Shown: positions 54,581 through 64,000 of the stretch, one piece after another
Layout of the letters: each line of letters starts with the position of its first letter
Numbering within the stretch: position 1 is the first letter of the stretch
Assembly (NCBI GenBank): GCA_006538405.1
Contig: BJKQ01000006.1
Location: forward strand, 496,001-560,000
DNA length: 64,000 nt
Direction: 5' to 3'
Source of the DNA: Hansfordia pulvinata
Lineage: Eukaryota > Ascomycota > Sordariomycetes > Xylariales
Notes under the pieces: model-generated
The model's database searches: none
Seen by the model: the letters and a program-made list of their open reading frames with translations, nothing else
Told to the model about the DNA's origin: nothing
Translations under genes and position numbers: made by a program

Positions 54581-57500
54581 ACGAGGCTTCGAAGAGAGTT
54601 CGAGTCGCTCGGGTGGGAAGCCTTTACGGCATGGCGAGTGTTTGTTTTCTGCAGAGCAGAGAATCTTGGTTCTGGTTGAAGGTTGTGTGGTTTTAAGGCG
54701 TTTGGAGGGGTAAAAAATGATCTTTTACGCGTGATGATATCCTACGTTGCGCATTGAGGGCGGACCGGCGCGTTTTGTTTGCTCTTCTGTTTATGAGACC
54801 AGCGTGATAGACTGTCAGCATTCACGCAAGCAGATAGAAGGGCATTTAGAGATGACGCGATGGCCTATATAATGATTTAATCAATAAAACATCGAAAATA
54901 GAATGAACGATGGTCGCGAGTCGTGAGGTATGTGGATTGTGCCAGTGAGGTGTGGGGATCGTGCCGATCATGTTCGTAGCCTTCTATTGTGTTGCGGGAA
55001 GCGGCCCAGCTGGCAAGCAGCCCGGTGTAACCTCGCGGCCTGCTCCTCATGTTGCGACCGGTGGTAATAGCACTAGGAGCACCCGCACGGCTTGTCTTGA
55101 TACCTTAGGTACGGCAAGGCTTGTTCGGCGTTTGACTTGCATGGCAAGGGTCACTTTCTGGGACGGGGTCTGGTGCATGGTGCCGCCACAATCCCCCTTT
55201 GAAAGCATACTTGAAGACTTTCAGGCGATCCGGCATCGCGGATCTGAGACGGATAGACATGGTCCGGTGAACGAGTCGACATTTCTGCATCACCGTGGAC
55301 TTGGCGGGAGGGTTTTTTTTTTTTTCCTGAAGAGGAGGGAAAGTGAGAGAACATGGACGAAAGGGAGAAGAGCCCCCCTCTGCCCCCCCCCCTCTCCCCC
55401 CTTTTCCTCAGAGTTGCCATCTTGGGGAAGCCGGTTCGCTACCCGGGCCGGCCGAGTTCTTCTCCTCTCATTACAAGTCGTCGTCAAGCTCATCGCAAGT
55501 CGTCGGGTGCTTTCTTGGGGGGGGGGGGGGGGGGGGCGGGTGCGACTCGAGTGCGCGTGTGCTGAGGAGGACAGTTTCTTGGGTGAAAGTTTGTGGAGGA
55601 AGCTACCGGCTATTCATTCACCTTGAGACCCGACGATGGGGTGTTCAAGCTTGTGGGTGGGTGCTTTCCAGAAGGTACCTATACTACCTAACCGAGAGTT
55701 ACAAGAGCCAAGTTCTTCTGGATAGATGACTTGAAGGATGTATTTGAAGAAGAATAACTGAACCAGCACGAGGTACCTTTGGATGAAATTCCAGGGCGGC
55801 TGCCTGACTTGGCTCGTGACACCTGGGAGGAGATTAATGATTCCCGGCCCAGATCTCGTCGGGGGGATGTGGCGGTACGTTGGAGTGACAGAGGAGAAGA
55901 GCTACCCGCTGTCAGAGAGTTTCCGCGGTGTAAACCGCGTTTGTTTACCCGCTCGCACACCGATTATTGCGGCTCCCCCCTCCCCCCGTCGCAAACAAGG
56001 GAGGGACCATCAAAACGAAAGCGTGGGATTGTTAGACTCCCACTCCCACTCCGAGGGAGGGCCTGGCGGACAACCCTTTACGACCTGTGGGATTTTCTTT
56101 ATCGGGTAGTGTCTGGCTTATAAGGTCTGTTTGGCTTTTAGTTTTGATAAGATATGCAGCAGACGGGGAGTCTGGTTTTTTATCACTTCGCGACGACCTT
56201 TCCAGGTAATAAGGCCTAGGCTGTACCACTGGCACCACTTAGGTGGCCGGAACCGCGCCCCCCTTCGCGTCCGGGACCTGGTTTTCTCGCGCCGGCAGTC
56301 TAACCACCAAGTAGGTACTTTGGACTACAGGATTGGGCGAGGTAGCGAACAGGTACCTCTCGCGGTCAGAGATGAGATCCCGGCGCCGAAGGCCGGGGGG
56401 ACATGACAAGAGCAAGGATCAGGGAGAAAGGTCGCGTGGGACAAAGCATGGAGCAAAGCAAGGGGGGCAAAGCAGCAGCAAGCAGATGAGTTGGGAAGTA
56501 AGGGTAACCACCGCATGACCGGGACTGACCCGAGGTTGCGGGTGCCGGTTTGCGTTGGCGCTGCTTGTCTTTTCTCTCGCCCCAGGGGTGTGTCTGTCGA
56601 GAGTTTCTGGCAATAGGGGGGGATGGTCAGATTGTCGGTTCTCCCGTCTGCTCCCTTCCGGCTCCGACGTCGAGAGCTAGTAGCATAGCACAGCACAGCA
56701 CAGCACAGCACAGCACAGCACAGCACAGCACAGCACAGCACAACACTTAAGGCGAGCCCCTGACTCCACGTACCGCTCCCGACGCGGGTGGCGGTACATC
56801 TTGCTTACTTGTGCGTGGTAGTGCTCTGCTCGTGTGCTTTATTTACCTCCCTCCTTTAGGTCTCTTTAAGATGGATTTTTAAGTATAAGTACACTTAAGT
56901 GAGTATCTTTAGCATTGCCATCGTAAGACTTCCTTTAGTGTACATATTAAAGCTCACCTGTTTAAGTCTCTATACCTACTACGAGTAAACCTCAGTCACC
57001 ATCGACCCAGGGGCTTTGGTTATTAAGAAGGAAAAGGGGAAAAAAAAACAAGGTAAAGCGTGTTTCTGTAACGGGCCCCTTGGCTTATCCCCCGTTCGCG
57101 GGCTGACACACACCGCTAGCCCTCCCTCCCTTACCTATTGCCCGTCGGCTCCCCTTATCGATATTGTGATAAGGGGGAAGAGAAGCGACGCGCCGACGTG
57201 ACGCTGTGGCACCCACCCCACAGCCGACAGCCATCCAGCTAGCCAGCCCCCTTTCCTGCTTTTTAACAAACACCGCTAACACTTTTACTTTTCGGTACGC
57301 CTGCAGAAGAGACGAGACACCATGCACGTACGACGCTAGGAAGGAGGAAAGAAAGGGAGGGAGGGAGGTGCTTGCTTGCTTGCTTGCTTAGGGGCACGGA
57401 GCCATCCCAGCATCCGACGGCGTACATATGTACAATGTCGGGATGGGTTGGTTTCCGTGGGAGGGATACCTTGGGGGGGTTTGCGTGTTGTGTTTATGTT

Positions 57501-59080
57501 TGTGTGTGTGTGTGTGTGTGTGATGTGTGTGCGTGTGTGTGACTGTGAGTGTACACATCTACGCCGACACGTTCTCGCTTACTCGAGACGGTCATCGCTG
57601 CCATCTGCAGGCCTCGGTGTGCTCCCCTTCCTCCCCCCTTTTCTCGTGTTTGTCCGGCGTTACGTTGTTGACGGACGGGAGGGACGGAAGTCATCGGGTC
57701 TGTCTGTCTGTCTGTCGACCCGGGAGATAGATACAAGGGAAAGGTTCTCTCTACCTGCCCAATTTTGCTACGGGGTCTCTTCCTAGCTGTAGCTGTACTG
57801 TCCTTGAAGAGAACTTGCTGGTTGAGAAATCGACTCGTCTCGTCTTCGGCGCAGAAGTGGCAGAAGAGAAGCGAGAAGCGGGGATAGGCCAAGGCCAGCC
57901 GTCTCTCTCTCTCTCTCTCTTTCTCCCTGTATGTGTGTGTGTGTGGCTTTGTAGATAGTACCTGGAGGAGGGACCCGTCAGAAGGCATAAGCTCGTATCT
58001 CACCTCCTGCCTCTCTGTTTCTCCTCCTTGCCAACGTCGACATTCGTCACGGGAGCCGTTGGGGGGGGGGGGGGGCTGGGGGATATCCGAGCCGCCGGGG
58101 CTCCCACACAAACAAGCCATGGCGTCGAAGGAGGAGGTCCCGAGGAGGAGAATGTCACCCTGCCGTCATACCAGCCACCGAGTCAGCAGAGTGGGCTTCC
58201 TCTTCCCGCGCGAGCACATACCACCGCACGGGGGGGGGGGGGGGGGATATCCCAGCCCACTCTTGCTTTCGCATTGCAAGCACTTCTTTTTTTCTCGTGT
58301 TTGTGTTGTGAAAGGTCTTGGCTCTTTTACTTTCGATCCGGTTTGCGAGCACACAGTGTGTGTGTGTGTGTGTTTGTTTGTTCTCCTCTGTTACGTCACA
58401 TGTGAGAAGGCAAGAAACGCCGTTGTGTTGCCTTGCAAGCCAAGTGTAGCATCGAAGGGGGAAAGAGGACCGGGGGAAAAACTCTGGTCCAATCGCACGG
58501 GTTGAGCTCGCTGGCTTGCCGTGCACTTGCAGTCGGGCAGCCGAGCCGGCCTCTCCCGAGTCCGCGGTGTTTGTCAGTGGTTGGCTGTCAATATTTTTTG
58601 GGCGTTGTTGGTCTTTTGCACTCACTTCGGGGATTGTGCTGTCTACGTCTGGAAATAGCTACTTGTGGAACCCCCCCGGGGCCTCTTTATGCGATCAGGG
58701 TCGACACGGGGAGGCAAAGCGAGTAATAGCAGAGACACAAGCGGCCGGCTAGAGTCCGAGGTAGGTCTATGCACTCCGAGACGGTTCCGGTAAAAGAAAA
58801 GGGGGGATCTATTGTCACGCGGCACAGCACAGGGGGCCGCTGCCCTTTGGAGTATCCGAGTGGCTTCTTTTCCGTGGATGGAGTGAGACAAGCTGCGTGG
58901 AACCAACAGAGGAGAGCAAACCCGGTCAGGCAGGGGGGCCAGGTAGGTGAATGAGTGACGGAGTCTCGTGGAAGAGAGGAGAAGAGAGGGTTTGCAGGGA
59001 GGGGGGGAGCCTCCTCGGATCCAAGGTCAGTACCAGACGGGGAGGAGGGGACCAGCCGACTCTGACGGGTATATGAAGGG
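54581..59080. other. gene-free region with homopolymers and an AT-rich patch
   Basis: 4.5 kb without a supportable gene. Notable sequence features are a 16-18-base G-run at 55517-55536, G-runs at 58063-58074 and 58219-58232, an AT-rich patch at about 56860-57000, a perfect 9-bp stem-loop at about 57152-57177, and TG and CT microsatellites at 57500-57545 and 57901-57925. Frames are short and unsupported. Confidence 0.5.
56690..56742. repeat. CACAG pentanucleotide repeat
   Basis: About ten head-to-tail copies of CACAG, ending in CACAACACTTAAG. No coding context. Confidence 0.92.
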
Positions 59081-59289
59081 GCTCGTCCCTCAGGAAGAGT
59101 CTTTGTTCTTTCTCTCTTCTCTCTCCCAAGCTGAGCATCTCAGCGGCAACGTGTCCCCCAATGCCTCTGCCGCGGCAGCTATGAGCCTGACCATGGCAGA
59201 GGCGGACACCGCACCCCTGGCGGTAGGAGGAGGAGCCCGCGTGCCTCCTCCTGGGTGCAGCCTGGTCCGCGGTCGCCCTTCTCCGCAAG

Positions 59290-59960
59290 GTTAGTGAAAG
59301 GGGGCTCTCCCATCATCTTGATTGAAAACACTGACTGACCTGGGAAACGATAGCGTTGCGACCCAGGACCAGGACCAGGGGCAGGGGCAGGGGACAATGT
59401 CCCCTATGATGGTTTTCTGGCTTAACGACGAGCCGGGAAATTTGCCAGTGACAGAAAGGCTGCAAGGCGCAGGTAAGCAAGCTGCTCCAGTGTGATATAC
59501 CGGCGACAGCGTGTTCTGACAGATTCCAGCCCGGGTCAAGGCCCCATCGGCCAGAATGTGAGGCGGGATGGTCACTGGGTTGGAAGATTGTGGTTTCTCC
59601 CTCCCTCAGAACCATCAGAAGCCGGATAAAAATGCCGACGACGATTGCAACCACCACGACGGGGTCAGTGAAAGAATGGTGAACTCTGCTAATAATTGAG
59701 ACTCGGTGATGACTGACGATAGTAACAGTAATACTGCTACCCAAGAGCAGGGGACAATGTCCCCAATGACGATTTATTGGCTGAACGACTCACCAAGAAA
59801 TGTACCGGCCACGGAAAGGCTGCATGGCGCAGGTAAGTAAACTATACCAGTGTGACATACCGACGATGGCAGCCTCTGACAGATACCAGCTCCACGCAAG
59901 GCCCCATCAGCCAGGATGTGAGGGAGATCGATCACTGGGGTGGAAGATTGTCGATGGTCG
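59290..59960 (+). repeat. 360-bp direct duplication of an exon-intron module
   Basis: The segment around 59391 (GGGACAATGTCCC) recurs exactly 360 bp later at 59751, and the similarity extends about 200 bp. Both copies contain a coding-like block, MSPM-x3-WLND, then ERL-x-GA, then a GTAAGC/GTAAGT donor, an approximately 50-nt intron ending CTGACAG, and D-x-SS-x-QGPI-x-Q-x-VR. Upstream of each is GTTAGTGAAAG or GTCAGTGAAAG and a downstream CGATAG, which would be a second conserved intron. Conservation of peptide and splice sites over diverged DNA suggests these are, or recently were, exons. Confidence 0.65.
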
Positions 59961-61780
59961 AGTGGCAGCACTCCCGCGACAACGACACACAGCCCCGGCC
60001 CACGAGGGCTCACACAAACAGCCCCGGGCCACGAGGGCAGAAGGAAGGGAGAGGGTTTCTGGAGGATACGGCCTCTGGCGGCAACGCCCTTCACGGAGGA
60101 GAATGGCCGCTTCCCCACGGGGAACCACGACGCGGACGTGCTCTCCCACGGCGACAACAGCAGCAACAACGATAACGGACACGAGCGGTCTCACACCACC
60201 ACTGCTCTTCTCACGAGTCACGACCACGGCCCCCGCCGACTATCGGGGGCCTCGCCGCGGGGGGCTCGTCTCCTCCAGGCGAACCCTCCCTCCATTCCGA
60301 CAACCGTCCTCACCGGCGGGCGCCTCGCCCCAACCCATGCATTCGCATACATACTTGGTAACGGGGGGAGGGGGAAACAGCCCTCGTCCCCCCGCCCAAG
60401 TGCCAAGTGCCTCCGGGGAAAAGTTATGAGCCCGGGAGGCTTCCTCGCCAGTCCCTGTCCCTGCCCCATCGACCCAAGGCTGGCGACCGAGACCCAGCTG
60501 CCTGTCTTCCAGAGCGTTATTGAAGAACTTTATAGCTTCATGTACAGCTCGGACAGTACCGTGTCCACCCGAGGGTCAGAAGCGGCAACGCCGTCCGGCG
60601 GACACACGGCTTGGGACGACCACGGCTTGGGACGACCACGGCTTGGGACTGGAACCCTCTCCCGCCGACGCCAACGTCCGCCGGCCCCATCGACCAGGGC
60701 GTCCCGTAGCGACGCTGCTCTAGGCGGCTACCAAGATCCGGCTGCTGGCCCGAGCAATCCGCCGGACCAAGCGCAGCCGATTCGCTACCACAGCAGCATG
60801 ATGGCCTGGAAGAGAGGGTCCCCCCTTCTTCTGCCAGTTCCGAGGCTGCGGTAAAAGCTACGGTACGGGAAAGACGAGGTCAGCTGTCGGTATTGCGGCG
60901 ACATTCAAAGCCGGGGTGACAACTTAAGGAGGAGGCCCCTCAAGACGTGCCCTGACTACCTTGCGTGGGCCCCGCCCTCCTCTTCACCCACATCGCATAC
61001 ATACTTGGTGAAGAGAGAGTGTCTCCTTCCATCCCAGAGTGCGCCCCCCTCGTCGATCCACAAACTCGCATACATACTTGGTGAAGAGACCAACCAAGCC
61101 CTCGCCCCCCTCAGTGCCTCCGGAAAAAGTTATGAGCCCGGAAAACAACAACGACGATGGCATCGACTCCCACTACCAATCGGCCCCATCGACCCAAGGC
61201 TTACCGCCGAGACCCGGCCGCCCGTCTGCCAGGGAAGCAGCCGGACCAACATCAACTTGGACGACCGCAGTGGCTACAACTAGAGTATCCACCACCAAGA
61301 TGCCTCGCCAACCCCCGCCGTCCCGAGTGCGCCGCCTGCCTCGTCGATTCACCAACATCGCATACATACTTGGTGAAGAGACCACCAGTTCCTCGCCCCC
61401 CTCATCGCCCCCAAACTGCCTCCGGAAAAAGTTATGAGCCCAGAAGGTGGACACCCCAACAACAGCGCGACCCCAGCGACAGGAAGAGGCCAAGGAAAGG
61501 CACTCAAAGGGAATACGTATGCACCCTTCAAGACTGCGGGAAGTCGTTCCGGAAGTACAGGGACCTATGGAAGCATATGAAGAGGACCAACATCCACGCC
61601 GGTGCTCACACTGAGCGCTTCAAGTGTGCTGTATGCGCCAGAACGTTCACGCGTACCGACAACCGGAAGCGGCGTGACCCATGTGCCACTGCCTCAGTTT
61701 CACCCTGAAGAGGCACATTGACACGACGGCGGCGCCGCGCCCAGCAGCACGGGAGAAACCTCCCCTCCCCTCCTCCTTTT
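59961..61780 (+). pseudogene. degenerate C2H2 zinc-finger gene region with repeated modules
   Basis: An open frame at 61157-61708 ends with two C2H2-type fingers: YVCTLQDCGKSFRKYRDLWK then HMKRTNIH, and FKCAVCARTFTRTDNRKR. The second finger loses its histidines to a frame change, and a partial finger LSFTLKRHID follows in another frame (61695-61721). Farther upstream, FCQFRGCGKSYGTGK (about 60830) looks like the start of another finger that quickly breaks. Four copies of CGCATACATACTTGGT (60344, 60994, 61067, 61359) and repeats of CCTCCGGAAAAAGTTATGAG (61118, 61419; a near-copy at 60409) mark duplicated segments. I cannot assemble one uninterrupted gene. It may be a live multi-exon gene with unrecognised introns, or decayed duplicates. 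Confidence 0.45.
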
Positions 61781-63789
61781 CTCGGTTCATATAGTCACTC
61801 AGGAACTGACTCAGAATGGGAGCATGAGCATCCGTCCTGTGACGCGTGGGACGAGGAAGGGTTCCGGGGGGTGAGGACGAGAACGAAACGGGCAACTATA
61901 CACCACCAGACAACAACAACACTCTTCTTATTTATTCCATCCGAGTTTTTTTTTTCCCCTTTTATGAGACAGGAAACGCCCAGCAGCGGTCCCGGAAAAT
62001 CTGAAAACCGGGAACATCCTCAGCCGCTTCTTCCGTCCGGCGGGGGGGGCCGCTTCTCGTACCAGGGCAGCCCCCCAGCGTTGATCAGGCCGAACGTCAG
62101 CAAACAAGCAACAGCTCCTCTCCCGACTTGCCCCGGTGGTATTTCCCCCTCCCCGCTGCCAAATACCGGCCCCTCGCGGGCATGGGCGCGGCTGGAAAGG
62201 AGCGGGCAACATCACAACCGGACGGAGAAACCTCACTCTCATCTCTCACTCAAGTCGCGCGCGTCGCTCTCGAGAGACGGGATCCGCCGGACAACGGCTC
62301 ACGGGCCGGGCAGGGTTCCAGGGCGGACAAGAAGGGGGGTCCCCAGCTCCCGCCACGCCACGGGGTGTCCTTCGAAGGCAGCTGTCATGCCGCGACACCC
62401 CCCTGTCCCACCCCTGAACACACCCGCCGGCGACCGCTCCGAGGCGGCCGGGACTCTTCACCGCACAAGAGGGCACCAGCAAGACGAGGCCGCTGCCGCC
62501 AAATACGGCAGACGACGGGTCTTCTTGTGCACGTTGGGGCGGGCGGCGGCGTCGGCAAACTATACATGCTGGAAAGGGTCTGGTATGCTCACTGGGAAGG
62601 CAATACAGGAAATGGGGCGTTCCTGGATCATGAATATGAAGCCTCTTTGGCTCATGCTCAGCAATAATCGACTGCGGCTGTGATGGCTTCGGCACCAAAG
62701 AGGGGAAGGAGGAGGGGCTGGGTCGTCGGCAAGTGTGAGGTGTGAGGGAGGAAGAGACACACGAAGGCCCGGCACACTCCACCCTTTCACTGTCTCCAGC
62801 ACCACGTCCACAGCCCCTCGCGCGCGCGCCCCCGGGGTATCTTTGGCATTCCCAGACTCAGATCAACCTCAGATGAGATCGGTCTACTTTTGCTTCAGGG
62901 TGCCTGCCGTTAGGGCTCAGGCACGTTACACAACTCCTTCCAGAACCAACATCAACAAAGTTCGCGGGAAGCCCCAAGGGCGAAAACGAGGGGGGGGTGG
63001 TTGGGATGCACGAGAAGGGACACATCGTACCGAGTAATTCAGTGGGACACTCACGGGCGTCACCGACCTTTGATAGAATAACATTAACATAAACATTGAC
63101 ACTGACATTGACATTAACACTGGATGGCTGGTTCGACTCGGTGAACTGATGAAGTGAGGCTGTTGAAAAAGTAACTTTCCTGTTGAACTGGCGGCCGAGA
63201 TGAGCGCGGTTCACATCCAACTTGGCCTCCATTCGAGTGATAGAGTTCGGTTTCTCGAGCCAGCACACCTGCAGGTGGGTTCACTTCACTCTGAACGCTA
63301 TCCGTCCTAAAAGAGCGGCGGCGAATAACCTTCACGAAGCGACAAGTAGACTTATTTCCAAGGAACAAATTTTTTCCATTTGTACGGTTCACCCAAATAT
63401 AAACCATGGTGTTGTAGAATCGGATCCACGCGCCCCCGGGCCGTCGCCCGTGGCCGACCCACAGGCGGCGACAAGGAGAGTCAGCATTACAATAGTCGTA
63501 TGAGAGCACCCGACACGGCCGGTTGTCAACAACCCGCCACCGCGGAATGCCTTACGGTCTTTTTCCCCCTCATTCCCTCTCTTACTCGTTACATGCCCGT
63601 CCGTCAACGTCCCGTAGCAAGAAAGAAAACAGGGAACCTCGGAACACCCACCCCCAAGGTTGTAGAGAGCGAGAAATAAAGCCATCCCACCCCTGGTTCA
63701 AGAAAAACGCCGTCTAGTAAAATGCGGGAACGCGAGAAACCCGGCTGTGAAGAAAGCAAGAGTCGGGACACACACACGCTCGTCATCGC
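61781..63789. other. intergenic, no gene supported
   Basis: Frames up to 321 codons (61718-62683) run through this stretch but, apart from the zinc-finger remnant at their start, are Arg/Pro/Ser-rich and without motifs. A C/T-rich run lies at 61945-61965, and short ACATTGACA repeats are at 63080-63120. Confidence 0.4.
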
Positions 63790-64000
63790 TTACAGAGTGA
63801 AGACGGCGGCGATCAGACCCAGGAAGGCGGCGCCCAGGGCGCCAGAGACGCCGGCGGCGCCGCTGACCGGGGGCGACGAGGCGGCGCCGCCGGCGCTGCC
63901 GGTGCTGGAGCCGGAGCCGGAGCCAGATCCGGAGCCGGAGTCGGTGCCAGTGGGCTTGGCAGAGGGCGACGTGTAGGTTCCGTTAGAAGACGGGTAGCCG
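63790..64000 (-). CDS. C-terminal part of a GPI-anchored surface protein (partial)
   Basis: The minus-strand frame enters from the window edge and ends at TAA 63790-63792; 69 codons are visible. It reads GYPSSNGTYTSPSAKPTGTD, a Gly-Ser repeat, then AASSPPVSGAAGVSGALGAA and a hydrophobic end FLGLIAAVFTL. An N-glycosylation site (NGT), a Ser/Gly-rich linker with small residues for the omega site, and a hydrophobic tail with no charged end are the usual GPI-attachment signal of fungal wall or plasma-membrane proteins. The functional domain lies outside the window. Confidence 0.8.
   Translation of the reverse strand, partial: GYPSSNGTYTSPSAKPTGTDSGSGSGSGSGSSTGSAGGAASSPPVSGAAGVSGALGAAFLGLIAAVFTL

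Noticed and set aside
1..64000. CRISPR arrays, phage or bacterial operons
   Set aside because: No regularly spaced repeats with unique spacers and no prokaryotic gene organisation; introns and protein families are fungal.

Overview
The window looks like nuclear DNA of a filamentous ascomycete (Pezizomycotina, probably Sordariomycetes). Genes are GC-rich and carry short introns (45-240 nt) with GTRNGT donors and CTRAY-like branch sites. Recognisable products include a SEC62 translocon subunit, mitoribosomal protein mL44, a cytosolic-type phospholipase A2, a histidine acid phosphatase/phytase, an inositol monophosphatase, a NACHT/ankyrin NLR-like receptor and an MFS transporter. There are no bacterial features. 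The species cannot be named from the sequence alone.

Layout. 1-6.8 kb: gene-free, with a CAACAACGT minisatellite and a block of 72-bp direct plus inverted repeats. 6.8-9.6 kb: a divergent pair of mitochondrial genes, a small NDUFB4-like complex I accessory protein (-) and mL44 (+). 10.7 kb: tRNA-Glu(CTC). 11.3-13.9 kb: phospholipase A2 (-). 14.8-16.6 kb: a two-exon gene of unknown function (+). 16.9-17.4 kb: a glycine-rich, cysteine-ended small protein (-). 20.3-21.6 kb: SEC62 (-). 25.0-26.8 kb: a CRIB-domain protein (+). 27.9-28.3 kb: a 384-bp MITE-like element with 38-bp perfect terminal inverted repeats. 28.3-32.5 kb: a six-exon NLR-like gene (-) whose stop codon lies inside that element. 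33.6-35.2 kb: membrane-anchored phytase-like protein (+). 36.8-37.7 kb: secreted cysteine-rich protein (+). 39.0-39.7 kb: small single-pass membrane protein (+). 40.6-41.9 kb: inositol monophosphatase (+). 42.9-46.2 kb: putative HEIGH zinc-metallopeptidase-like gene (+). 46.2-52.8 kb: gene-free, microsatellite-rich. 52.8-54.6 kb: MFS transporter (+). 54.6-59 kb: gene-free. 59.1-61.8 kb: repeated exon-like modules ending in C2H2 zinc-finger coding sequence. 63.8 kb to the edge: 3' end of a GPI-anchored protein gene (-).

The genes are mostly unlinked housekeeping and accessory functions; there is no evidence of a biosynthetic cluster. The most informative observations are: (i) the MITE insertion that truncates the NLR reading frame, next to a recent 57-bp in-frame duplication in the same gene; (ii) a consistent pattern of single-base frameshifts near the ends of several conserved genes in G/C runs, which points to consensus errors or gene decay; (iii) the zinc-finger region built from duplicated exon modules; (iv) a dispersed palindromic TACGAGTA-type motif scattered through the intergenic DNA.
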